DNA of 64,000 nt, taken from the NCBI GenBank assembly GCA_022769625.1, contig JALEJP010000061.1, forward strand, positions 36,137-100,136, read 5' to 3'. The stretch is from Lachnospiraceae bacterium. Lineage in GTDB: Bacteria; Bacillota; Clostridia; Lachnospirales; Lachnospiraceae. The notes under the pieces were generated by a model. The model did not search any database. It was not told the DNA's origin and saw only the letters and a list, made by a program, of their open reading frames with translations. The first letter of the stretch is position 1. Every line of letters begins with the position of its first letter. The position numbers and the translations under genes are program-made. This document shows positions 47,150 to 55,891 of the stretch, one piece after another.

Positions 47150-48658
47150 ATGCCGGTATCTATAAATGGAATGTATGATGCATTACTGGTGATATTGGAT
47201 GAACGCAATGTACAAAACGATTCTTTTTTCAAAAAGGAATTGGAGCAGGCATTTGATTTAAGAAAGTATGTTTATTACCAGAATGCATCATTAAATGCGG
47301 ATGAATTGTGGAAGGATCTCGAAAAGAAAATCGCAGATGAAGATGTTCTTCTTCCTGGAAGTGAAAGAATTGTTTTCTGCACCTATATGGATATCTGCGA
47401 TTTGAATCAAGAATGGCTTGATCGTTTTAGAGAGCGCATGGCGATTTTCAAAACAAGAGGAATGACCCAGGACAGAATGCAGCATTATTATCTTACTTTT
47501 TTTAGATATGAGGCGAATCATCCGTTGAATAGAGATAAAATCAGTGATGTATCAAGGCTTTTAAATGAATTATGGAATCCTTCCAGTCAAAGTATGCATC
47601 ATTCCGAATTTCTGATGTACGCAGGAGGCCTTGGAGGTAATTTAAACGCGCAGGAAAAAGGAATGATCCGTTTCCTTGAAATCCTCAGTACAAGAGATTG
47701 TTCCAAAGCAATTACAATCGGCAATTTTACGGAAGCATTGTTTGTATTGTCAGAAACGGAGTACTATGAAGAAAATGCCATAAACTGCAGAAAAAGGATC
47801 GATCAGATAGAAAAATGGCTGAATCAGGAAAGTGATCCGAATCTGGACTTTTTTGTTCAAAGCATCAGCATGAAAGTGTCGGAATGGCTGAGTCGCTATC
47901 AGGAAGAAATGCGGCAGTTTCAAAAAGGAACAGGGCTCTACCCGATCAGTGTTTCAGAATATACGGCAAAGGGAATTGGACCGTTTCGCAAATACGAGCG
48001 TCCGGCTGGTCTTCATCCCAAGTTGAATAATGAAAAGAAGCAATGCCAGAGGGAATTTATGAATCGCATGGTTTCCAGTGAAGAAAAGGAAGCATGGAAA
48101 GAAAGATTACGGCAGCAGATGGCATTTCTTGATCTGAACAATCTTTCAAAGAAGGAGAATGAAGAATTGAAAGGTATGATCCAGAATGTGGTTGATAATT
48201 CGGAAGCTTCATCACGGCTTCAGCAGGAAGAAAGGAACAGTTTTGTTGAAGCATTTAAAAAGTGGGTGGATGAGTTTGTATCAGAGGAGGCATCAGAACC
48301 TGTCCTGCAGGAAGAAAGAAATGAAAAAGCGGCAGAACTGTTTAAAAATGTAAATGAACTTGAAAGAGCCAGCGCTTTTTCAGATCTTGATAGCTGTTTT
48401 GAACAGATTAGAAGTGCAACAAGGTATCGGGTTCCGGGAGTTATAACAACAGTTGATGTGGAACAGTTGGCGATTATCAATAACCAAGTTGGCCAGGATT
48501 GGAAAATAAGAGGCTATACGATTGCAGGCATCCAGGAACAGGACGTTATTGTGCTGAATAATATTTATCCTTATGAAATTGTATATATGAAATTTGGGAA
48601 ATATATAGCATTAAATCAGCAGAATACGGAACAGCAGCTGCAGATGGTGCTGTCTTAA
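47150..48658 (+). CDS. Unrecognised cytoplasmic protein of the island
   Basis: 502 residues without signal peptide, TM helix or a motif I know. The first ~270 residues are mixed alpha/beta, with AGGLGGNLNAQEKG around 165. The middle is helical and Glu/Lys/Gln-rich (about 320-440, coiled-coil-like). The last ~70 residues form a compact beta part (RYRVPGVITTVDVEQLAIINNQVGQ...). The start at 47150 is seven bases after GGAGG; the ATG at 47144 is too close. It may be a scaffold for the GTPase and tubulin-like proteins (inference). Confidence 0.6.
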   Translation: MPVSINGMYDALLVILDERNVQNDSFFKKELEQAFDLRKYVYYQNASLNADELWKDLEKKIADEDVLLPGSERIVFCTYMDICDLNQEWLDRFRERMAIFKTRGMTQDRMQHYYLTFFRYEANHPLNRDKISDVSRLLNELWNPSSQSMHHSEFLMYAGGLGGNLNAQEKGMIRFLEILSTRDCSKAITIGNFTEALFVLSETEYYEENAINCRKRIDQIEKWLNQESDPNLDFFVQSISMKVSEWLSRYQEEMRQFQKGTGLYPISVSEYTAKGIGPFRKYERPAGLHPKLNNEKKQCQREFMNRMVSSEEKEAWKERLRQQMAFLDLNNLSKKENEELKGMIQNVVDNSEASSRLQQEERNSFVEAFKKWVDEFVSEEASEPVLQEERNEKAAELFKNVNELERASAFSDLDSCFEQIRSATRYRVPGVITTVDVEQLAIINNQVGQDWKIRGYTIAGIQEQDVIVLNNIYPYEIVYMKFGKYIALNQQNTEQQLQMVLS

Positions 48659-48674
48659 AGATGAGAGGAGCAAT

Positions 48675-49229
48675 ATGCTGAAAGAGAGAATAACAATTTG
48701 TGAGACTGGTTTCCAGATAAGAAAAGAAAACAGAGATTCAGGAAGACTTGCTTTTTATACGGTCTTCTCATTAAGGGATACAGCAATAGACAGAAGCCAG
48801 GCACATCCGGTCACTTATTGGGATGCAATGAATCCTTCCATGCAGAGAGTAGATACTAAATCCTTTGTGTATGTGTGGGAAGAAAAGAATGGTGTTGAGA
48901 TTGATGCATATCAGTTTTATGTGGGAACTGCAGGAGCAAAACCGAGAATACAATGGTCTATTGAAAGAGATAGACATTACGGTGAAAATGCTTATATGAT
49001 AAAGCTTAAATGGATGGATCATATTAAGGAAAGAATTCATAAAAGGCATATCTGGCTGAAGGATGAACAGAGTGGGAGAAAATATGGCTTCTTGAGAGAA
49101 TATATAGAGCCGGATGTAAATGAAGAGGATCGATATATTATTGATGTCCTTCCGGGAACGGCTGATGTCAGTTGCCTAATTATTGAAGGAGATGAACTGC
49201 TTCACCAGAAATACTTAATTGTAAGATAA
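48675..49229 (+). CDS. Unrecognised small beta-rich protein of the island
   Basis: 184 residues, no signal or TM helix and no family recognised. The pattern alternates short hydrophobic strands with aromatic residues (VYVWEEKNGVEIDAYQFYVG, RIQWSIERD, MIKLKWMDHI), which suggests a beta-sandwich or barrel. It lies between the 502-residue protein and the GTPase with gaps of only 16 bases, so tight co-expression is likely. Confidence 0.6.
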   Translation: MLKERITICETGFQIRKENRDSGRLAFYTVFSLRDTAIDRSQAHPVTYWDAMNPSMQRVDTKSFVYVWEEKNGVEIDAYQFYVGTAGAKPRIQWSIERDRHYGENAYMIKLKWMDHIKERIHKRHIWLKDEQSGRKYGFLREYIEPDVNEEDRYIIDVLPGTADVSCLIIEGDELLHQKYLIVR

Positions 49230-49245
49230 AGGTGGTAATGTGACT

Positions 49246-51132
49246 ATGATATATGATTATTATTGTACCAACTGTGGACATAAGTTTTCCGGAAAAGAAG
49301 TTGTATTTGATCTGGTACAAATATTAGATTTTCATTCAGGAAAAAGTGGGAATCTGTTTATTAAATTTACTCCGGAAGATTTACGTGAACTGGCAGAGAG
49401 AAATGGGGCAGTTCTTGCAGATGGAAAAAGGATACGTCTGAAGCTTTCTCTGTTTGATCTGTTGGGATATATGGCTCAGGATCTTCCAAATACTGTTGAT
49501 CAGGAAGCTATGCAAGAGTTAACCTATGAAGAATTTGAACAGGTAACTGCGATGTCTAATCTTTTAATTAGTAGCAGCGGCTTACAGAATATGGATGTAA
49601 AAGTGGAAAATGTGAGAGCTCTTGTGGATAGTATTATTGCAAAATTGGAACAGGAAGAAAAAACGGATCCAAATATTTCAGAAGAAGAATGGAATCAGAA
49701 TACAGAAAATTACAGTCTATTTTTTTGGGTGGAACCTGTTTATTTTGAAGGAACAGAGGATATTTATTCAATTCGATACTCTTGTGAAAAAAATCCGGCT
49801 AATCTACTTCCGTTTATTTTTTCGGGTTTGGAGATTAGAGGGTATTGTCCAGAATGTACACAACCTGTTTTAAGAGGTTCAGGAGAATATGAACATATTT
49901 TGGTTGGCTTTCTGGGAGCACAAAGTGCAGGAAAGACTTCGCTTTTTGTTAGCATGATCAATGATTCGAAAAACTATTTTGGTAAAATGGGAATAGAATA
50001 TCCGGAACTTTTATGCGATGGTAAATATGAAAAAATAAAAAATGCGATTGAATTCAATGCAAACGGATGGGCTGTTGGAAAGACAGATGCAAAAGCAACT
50101 ATTGAAGCATACAATGCTTCCCTTCTCATAACTAGAGCAAATGACCAAAGAAAGGTTATTCTATCTTTTATCGATATAGCAGGTGAATTATGCTATGATC
50201 AGGAAACGAAGGGTATCAGTTTAGATGCATTGAAGAAATTTCCGCTGATTACTGCGTGTCATTTGTATATGCTTTGTACATGTGTTTCACAGAGAGGTTA
50301 CGGAGAAGAGGACGAAGACACGGCAAAGATTAATAACACAGCATTAATGAATATTGCAACTGGAATTTATAGGCAGCGTGTGAATAATGATGACAAACTG
50401 ACAGTCCCACCAATGGCAATTGTAATCACGAAGATTGATATGGCAGTCCAGAATACTCAAATCGAGAGAGGTAGTGTTGAGCAGAATCCATTTGCATGGG
50501 ATAAGAATAATCTTAGTGAAATGAGATATCATCAATATGAAAAAAAAGATGCGTTTAATCTACCGGAGCAGATCGAGCATCTTAAGGGTATTTATGCAGA
50601 AACTTCCAATATAGATATAAGAGAAGCTTTGCGATGGTGCCGGACAACATATGAAGACAAAAAAAAGACAACCTATATCTCTTTTATTCCTTGTTCAGCG
50701 CTTGGGAAGAAAGGAAGAAAATATAATCCTGAAAAGGATGATTTTTATAAGGATGGAGACACATTTACACCCTTAAAATTGGATGTTGTATGGACATGGA
50801 TATTATGTAATATTGGTATAAAAACTGTATTTGATGACTATTGTCTTCCATTCATTCCTTCTTATGGAGAAGGAATCAAATTGAAGAATATGCCGCAGGG
50901 TAGTTGCAGTGTAAGGTGCCTGTTTCAAGAAAAAGAGGAAGAAAATCGAACAAAAGCAGTTTGCAAATTGTATTTGAACCTTTCGGATTTTGATCGAGAA
51001 TTATATAACCACCATAAAGGAAATATTCTTCCACCGTCCTGGCCGAATCCTTTTATACTTCATACAATTGAGATGCATGAAAAAAAAAGAATTGAACTAA
51101 TTAAAAGATATTTAGAGTCTCATAGTAATTGA
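49246..51132 (+). CDS. P-loop GTPase with split zinc ribbon (DO-GTPase2-like)
   Basis: 628 residues. A CTNC pair at 7-10 and a CPEC pair at 201-204 may form one zinc ribbon split by a ~190-residue insert. The GTPase domain follows: G1 GAQSAGKTS (224-232), G3 DIAG (310-313), G4 TKID (395-398) and G5-like CSALGKKG. The layout fits the TRAFAC-type GTPases that Pfam calls DO-GTPase2 (recalled, to be verified by HMM). The ATG at 49246 is about 10 bases after a GGTGG motif; GTG 49240 is the alternative. It probably acts as an NTP switch in the system. Confidence 0.8.
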   Translation: MIYDYYCTNCGHKFSGKEVVFDLVQILDFHSGKSGNLFIKFTPEDLRELAERNGAVLADGKRIRLKLSLFDLLGYMAQDLPNTVDQEAMQELTYEEFEQVTAMSNLLISSSGLQNMDVKVENVRALVDSIIAKLEQEEKTDPNISEEEWNQNTENYSLFFWVEPVYFEGTEDIYSIRYSCEKNPANLLPFIFSGLEIRGYCPECTQPVLRGSGEYEHILVGFLGAQSAGKTSLFVSMINDSKNYFGKMGIEYPELLCDGKYEKIKNAIEFNANGWAVGKTDAKATIEAYNASLLITRANDQRKVILSFIDIAGELCYDQETKGISLDALKKFPLITACHLYMLCTCVSQRGYGEEDEDTAKINNTALMNIATGIYRQRVNNDDKLTVPPMAIVITKIDMAVQNTQIERGSVEQNPFAWDKNNLSEMRYHQYEKKDAFNLPEQIEHLKGIYAETSNIDIREALRWCRTTYEDKKKTTYISFIPCSALGKKGRKYNPEKDDFYKDGDTFTPLKLDVVWTWILCNIGIKTVFDDYCLPFIPSYGEGIKLKNMPQGSCSVRCLFQEKEEENRTKAVCKLYLNLSDFDRELYNHHKGNILPPSWPNPFILHTIEMHEKKRIELIKRYLESHSN

Positions 51133-51148
51133 ATAAAAGAGGTGAATT

Positions 51149-53293
51149 ATGGATAATCAATATTGGGGCAGTATACATGTATTGCCGGATCAGACACAGA
51201 CAGGTGAGACTGACAGGAGAATGAGAGAGTTTTTGTCCAGCATGCACTTTAAATCACCGAAGACTTTTCTGGATGATGTGGGAAGATGGTATAACGGACT
51301 TACCAGTCAGCATTCCATGATGTTTGTAAATATTGGGTATGTGGATAAATATACGAATCTTCCAAAGACAAAGGATTTTCATGTCAGTATTTATGGTATA
51401 TCAGGCATTCACAATATTGCCAGGGTGAGTCGGTATGTGAACTATTATATCAGTGATGAACAGACTCTTCTTGGTGCGGATTTCTTTCCATACGTGTTTG
51501 GAAGCTTCTATTTTTCAGAGGAGGAAGCAAGAAATACTTCAGAAAAAGTAACAGCTTTACTGGATCAGAAGACGGAGGTAAAAAAGAAAAAGAATTATAA
51601 CGTGGAACTTAACGAAAATGACAGGGAACTGGTATGCAGAATTGTAGAACGTCTCTGGTCCAGTCAGCTGGAAGATGTTGCGACACGTCTGGTTCTTTGT
51701 TTTGACAATCCGGAGGTTAAATCAAGATCATTGGAACTTTTGAAACAGATATACCTCCTGCTTCCGCAGCGCCTGAGAATGAATATGGGATTTTGTACAA
51801 ATTCCAACATGGAAGATATTCGATATTTAACAGAAAAGTGCGAACTTCCGGTTCATATTTTTACCATGTCGGTAAATGATATGGGAAAAGAAAGAGAGGC
51901 ATTTAGAAAAGCCAATTTTAAATATCCGGTTGTTCTTTTTGATGCTGAAAATCCGAAAGCTGAGCCTTGTAATCTGGAACGTCTGGCTTTGATTCGCAAA
52001 TTGAGTCAGACAATATCCCCCTCGTCGGACGCTAAGATTGCATATGCTGAAAAGATGGTTTTGAAAGAAGAACGTGGTGCACAGGTTTCCTTTAAAAATC
52101 TTCAGAAAACATTTGAAAAAATGAATGATAAGAATTTCTGTTGGTGGGAGCGAAAAGATCTGGAGAGAATTGAAGATATCTATCAGTTATATCAGGAACA
52201 GAATGAAATGATGAATGTGGAAATTCTGCATAATGAGGCAGTGGATACATTTTATCGGAAGCTTCTTCCATGGAAGGAATATGCAAAGCAGCTGGCATCT
52301 GTTGTGATGGATGATACATATCAGAACAGGGAAGAAATACTCAAGTTCTTTGCGAAGGAACTGGAATATGCAAAAATTCTGGATTCTCTGGAATATGTTA
52401 AGAAAACAATTTCAGAAAAAAATGCTGAGCATGAAAATCAGGTACTTGCACTGGCAGAACAAAAACGAAAGACAGAAGCAGATCAGTATTTAAAGCAATT
52501 GGAACAATTGAAACAGGAGCACAATATTCGACTGGAAGAAAAAGAGAAAAGTATCCAGCAGCTCAAAAAGCAGAATCAGGAGCAGCAGGAGCAGTTTGAA
52601 AAAGAAAAACAACAGCAGAAAGAATCATACAGAAAACAGCTGGATGCTGAAAAAGATGCTCATGCCAGAGAATTAAAAAAGAAAGATGCAGACTGTGATC
52701 ATAAAATTGACATTGCTATAGCTGACAAACAGAAAGAAATAAAAGAACTGGAATGTTCTTTAGAAGGTATGCGTAATACAAATACCGGTCGTGAAATTGA
52801 ACGTCTCAAGGGAGAAAAAGAAAACGCAAATAATAAGATTAAAGAGCTGAAAAGGATCTGTTCGGACCAGAAGAGGGAGATGAAGAAATTTAAGGTTCTC
52901 TTTCTAGGAGCTGGGGTTATAGCTATAATCAGCTTGGCAGCGGCAGTTTTTTTGGGAATAAAAACCAAAGAAATACGTGTGCTGGAGAGTGAAAAATCTG
53001 TTCTTGAAAGTGAAAAAATGGACAGAGAGAGTGAACTGGAAAGATTAATAAACAAAGCAGAAACCGAGACGGAAACAGAGACCGAGACGGAAACAGAAAC
53101 CGAGACAGAAACCGGGACCGAGACGGAAACAGAAACGCAGTCTGAATCTGACAAGAAAAAGTCAAAGAAAAAGAAAAGCAGTATGGAAACGGGAGAAAGC
53201 ACTATTTCTGAGGAGGGTTCATTTGAGGCGCAGGATGAAACACAATCAGTGTATACAGGTGCAGAAGACCAGCTGAATAATCTGCCACAGTAA
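51149..53293 (+). CDS. Coiled-coil membrane protein, likely GTPase partner (GAP1-like N-terminus)
   Basis: 714 residues. The N-terminal ~410 residues are globular alpha/beta (DNQYWGSIHVLPD..., DVGRWYNGLTSQHSMMFVNIGYVDKY, LPQRLRMNMGFCTNSNMED) and resemble what I recall as the GAP1 (GTPase-associated protein 1) N-terminal family. A long coiled coil spans about 420-580, then a TM helix at about 584-606. An acidic E/T repeat (about 636-665) and a Lys patch follow, and would be extracellular. It starts 16 bases after the GTPase. It could tether the GTPase to the membrane. Confidence 0.65.
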   Translation: MDNQYWGSIHVLPDQTQTGETDRRMREFLSSMHFKSPKTFLDDVGRWYNGLTSQHSMMFVNIGYVDKYTNLPKTKDFHVSIYGISGIHNIARVSRYVNYYISDEQTLLGADFFPYVFGSFYFSEEEARNTSEKVTALLDQKTEVKKKKNYNVELNENDRELVCRIVERLWSSQLEDVATRLVLCFDNPEVKSRSLELLKQIYLLLPQRLRMNMGFCTNSNMEDIRYLTEKCELPVHIFTMSVNDMGKEREAFRKANFKYPVVLFDAENPKAEPCNLERLALIRKLSQTISPSSDAKIAYAEKMVLKEERGAQVSFKNLQKTFEKMNDKNFCWWERKDLERIEDIYQLYQEQNEMMNVEILHNEAVDTFYRKLLPWKEYAKQLASVVMDDTYQNREEILKFFAKELEYAKILDSLEYVKKTISEKNAEHENQVLALAEQKRKTEADQYLKQLEQLKQEHNIRLEEKEKSIQQLKKQNQEQQEQFEKEKQQQKESYRKQLDAEKDAHARELKKKDADCDHKIDIAIADKQKEIKELECSLEGMRNTNTGREIERLKGEKENANNKIKELKRICSDQKREMKKFKVLFLGAGVIAIISLAAAVFLGIKTKEIRVLESEKSVLESEKMDRESELERLINKAETETETETETETETETETGTETETETQSESDKKKSKKKKSSMETGESTISEEGSFEAQDETQSVYTGAEDQLNNLPQ
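53058..53150 (+). repeat. GAAACN/GAGACN microsatellite coding for an E-T tract
   Basis: About 14 Glu-Thr dipeptide units encoded by near-identical hexanucleotide pairs. Slippage here could change the length of the outer segment without a frameshift when whole 6-base units change. Confidence 0.75.
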
Positions 53294-53352
53294 AAATCTC
53301 TGTTTTGATTAACAACCAACATAGTTATCTGAAATAAGAAATGAAAGAATCG

Positions 53353-53389
53353 TATGCTTGCATCTTTCGCGATGGTAGATGCAAGCATA
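53353..53389 (+). other. Perfect 13-bp hairpin between the two halves of the island
   Basis: TATGCTTGCATCT pairs exactly with AGATGCAAGCATA around an 11-base loop. It lies in the largest gap of the operon (124 bases) and is followed by AATTTTAAAA rather than a clean T run. It could reduce or process downstream transcript. Confidence 0.65.
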
Positions 53390-53417
53390 AATTTTAAAAT
53401 AGTCAGAAGGTGAACAT

Positions 53418-55844
53418 ATGAGTCAGATTTATGAAGAAAAGAAAATAATATTATTATTCCCGGACGAACAAATGATGAAACTATTTCAAAGTGAGAAGAA
53501 GTCGGAGAATAACAAGGAAGATCAGATTTGTTTTTTGGGTTATCCAAAGAAAACGGAAGCATTCTATGGTCAGGCAATAGATGCAGTTGTTTTTGAGAAT
53601 TTTAGTGAAAAACAGCAGTGGCAGAAATTTATACAAAGGGCTGAAAATACTTCAGATGTGATTCAAAATAGTGGTGGAAAAGTAAATGGTATCTATGGAT
53701 ATATATTTTTGCCTTCTGATTTAAGTAGAAGAACGGAAATAGCTGCTTTCCTGGACATGATAGAAACGGAAATGTCAAAGTCATCTCCTGCGTTTCAGGA
53801 TATCATAATTATTTCAGATAATGGGGAAGAGAATTACAGGTGTATTTTTGCGATGCTTCTTGATTTGCAGGTAAATGGAGATAATGACTGGAATTTAAAA
53901 AAACTGGCTGGTGATTGGAGAAGGGTTAAAGAGGAATATCTGAACAGCAGCGAAATTCTGACAGGAGGTTTGATCCGCAGCAATGTGTTTCCGGAAGATT
54001 CTTACTGCTATAATGGAGTAGGGTATGCGGCAATGAAATTGGATTTTTCTGGAATAGATAAAAAGATTCAAGATAAATTAAAAGGAAAGCTGTTGAATCA
54101 TGAAACCGGTTGGATGTCAATGGAAAATGTAAAAAAAGAAAATGATTTCTTTGCCGTGCATCGAGCGGAGATTCTGAAAAAAAACAGTAACTGGGATATG
54201 AGAAATCTGTTATCTGGATGTGGAAAATTGCAGGATAGCGCAGAAGAACTCAGTCGTGCGGAAATCAATGCGAGAAAGACAAAGGAATTTGAAAAATCGT
54301 TTCATAAAGAAGAGAGTATTCAACAGGGAGTTGGAAAAATAGAACAGGTTTTGAAAAGAGGTCTTGCAGAAGTCCGATATGATGTGGACAAGTTTGCATT
54401 GCAGTATGGACCTGCGGCAGCGGCATTTCTCATATCAGGAAATGATAAAGAAAATGGTCTGTTGAGAGAACTGGGAAATGAAATAGCTGCACAGATGCAG
54501 AAAAGTCAGAATATGAAAAAGAAAAGACCAGTACGTCAGATCGTTGGCGTAATGTCGGAAAAAGATCAGAAACAACGTATTAATGAATGGAAAAATGACT
54601 TTAAGATTGCGCTGGAATCAGAAATACGAATTGAGATCGCAGAACATTTTACAAAAAGGGACGCATATCAGGAAATTTTTTTTGAATTAGATGAATATAG
54701 ACGGCAGTTTGAAAATGCTGCGAAAGAACTGGAAGATTTTTTGAATGCTGAGGATGAAAGACAGCTGCACGAAGGATTGTGGATAGAAATAACTGAAAAA
54801 GAAGAAATCGAAGTATGGATGAATAAAAAAATAGATCAATGGAGTGAAGGTGTATCACTGGAAAATTTCAAGAAAGGAATTCTTCAGAGGATAAAAGCTG
54901 GGAATACGGATATGAAACATGTATTTCAGGAAGAGGTTCAGGAGTATTTCTTTCAAAAAGCAGGAATTACACTGGAAGCCTGTTTTTTTGAAAATGATGA
55001 AATCATTGCAGAAAAACTATTGTCAGAACTGATGAAAAAAAGCGTACCTATGCTGGATATAGATTCGAGTGTTCGACATAGATTTGCGTGTATGGTTCTT
55101 CCGAAATCAGCAAAGAAGAATCAGGCGAAATGGATGACACTTTATCGTAATATAATGCCGAAAGATACCAGTATACAAATAAAGTATTCGGGAACGGAGA
55201 ATAAGATCAGCTGTATTCAGACTAGTCTTGCAAATTCGCTGCATGAGTGGAAGGACATTTGGGAGGAAGTTAATAAGATTCGTACGAAAAGAAATAAAAA
55301 ATACAGAGAATACATGGAATATGCACTGCAACACAGAATTATTGAAGGCAGATGGGAAGGAAATGGAAGAAAAAGCTGTGTATACATAATGAAGGATCTG
55401 TCAAAAAAGGGTGAATTGTCAGACCGTATTCAGTATCAGAAAAGAATTCTTCTGCCTGGCTCCGGTGTGTTTTCCAGACCGTATGATTTTTCAGATGTAA
55501 GGCCTGACATTGACATAGAGCGGATCAGTATGATTTATATGCAGAGAATCCTGCTGGCAAATCAAGATTTACTGGATCAACTGATGGATGTCTGTGAACG
55601 TTACAGAAAAATTGATGAATTACAGGAGACAGTACAGAGTCGGCAGGATACTCTGTTGAAATCAAAGCCGGAACTCCGGGAGGAAGACCTGTATGGAAAA
55701 AAGATAAGTGAATCTAAAACGGAGCAGATATCTGAAAAAGGAAAGCAAATTAAACGAAACAATTTCTGTAAATTTTGTGGAAATAAATTGAAAGAGGGAA
55801 CAGAACGATATTGTCCAAAATGCGGAAAACCATTGCAGATATGA
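53418..55844 (+). CDS. Paralogue of the tubulin-like protein without GTP loop, one zinc ribbon
   Basis: 808 residues. It shares motifs in the same order with the tubulin-like protein: TGGLIRSNVFPEDSYCYNGVGYA versus IGGLLKKDIFPEDSHRYSGIGYA (shown here in part), QYGPAAAAFL versus DYGPRAMELL, TSLANSLHEWKDI versus TSVANAVCDLTDI, and LLPGSGVFSRPYDFSD versus TLFGSGVFEKALDFSE. Its N-terminus lacks any GGxGSG loop, so it is unlikely to bind GTP that way. It ends in one CxxC...CxxC zinc ribbon instead of five. It may cap, nucleate or regulate the active partner (inference). Confidence 0.75.
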   Translation: MSQIYEEKKIILLFPDEQMMKLFQSEKKSENNKEDQICFLGYPKKTEAFYGQAIDAVVFENFSEKQQWQKFIQRAENTSDVIQNSGGKVNGIYGYIFLPSDLSRRTEIAAFLDMIETEMSKSSPAFQDIIIISDNGEENYRCIFAMLLDLQVNGDNDWNLKKLAGDWRRVKEEYLNSSEILTGGLIRSNVFPEDSYCYNGVGYAAMKLDFSGIDKKIQDKLKGKLLNHETGWMSMENVKKENDFFAVHRAEILKKNSNWDMRNLLSGCGKLQDSAEELSRAEINARKTKEFEKSFHKEESIQQGVGKIEQVLKRGLAEVRYDVDKFALQYGPAAAAFLISGNDKENGLLRELGNEIAAQMQKSQNMKKKRPVRQIVGVMSEKDQKQRINEWKNDFKIALESEIRIEIAEHFTKRDAYQEIFFELDEYRRQFENAAKELEDFLNAEDERQLHEGLWIEITEKEEIEVWMNKKIDQWSEGVSLENFKKGILQRIKAGNTDMKHVFQEEVQEYFFQKAGITLEACFFENDEIIAEKLLSELMKKSVPMLDIDSSVRHRFACMVLPKSAKKNQAKWMTLYRNIMPKDTSIQIKYSGTENKISCIQTSLANSLHEWKDIWEEVNKIRTKRNKKYREYMEYALQHRIIEGRWEGNGRKSCVYIMKDLSKKGELSDRIQYQKRILLPGSGVFSRPYDFSDVRPDIDIERISMIYMQRILLANQDLLDQLMDVCERYRKIDELQETVQSRQDTLLKSKPELREEDLYGKKISESKTEQISEKGKQIKRNNFCKFCGNKLKEGTERYCPKCGKPLQI

Positions 55845-55891
55845 AATAAAAACAAGTTGACAGAGGGGATAAAAAGGAGAGTTGATTTGCG

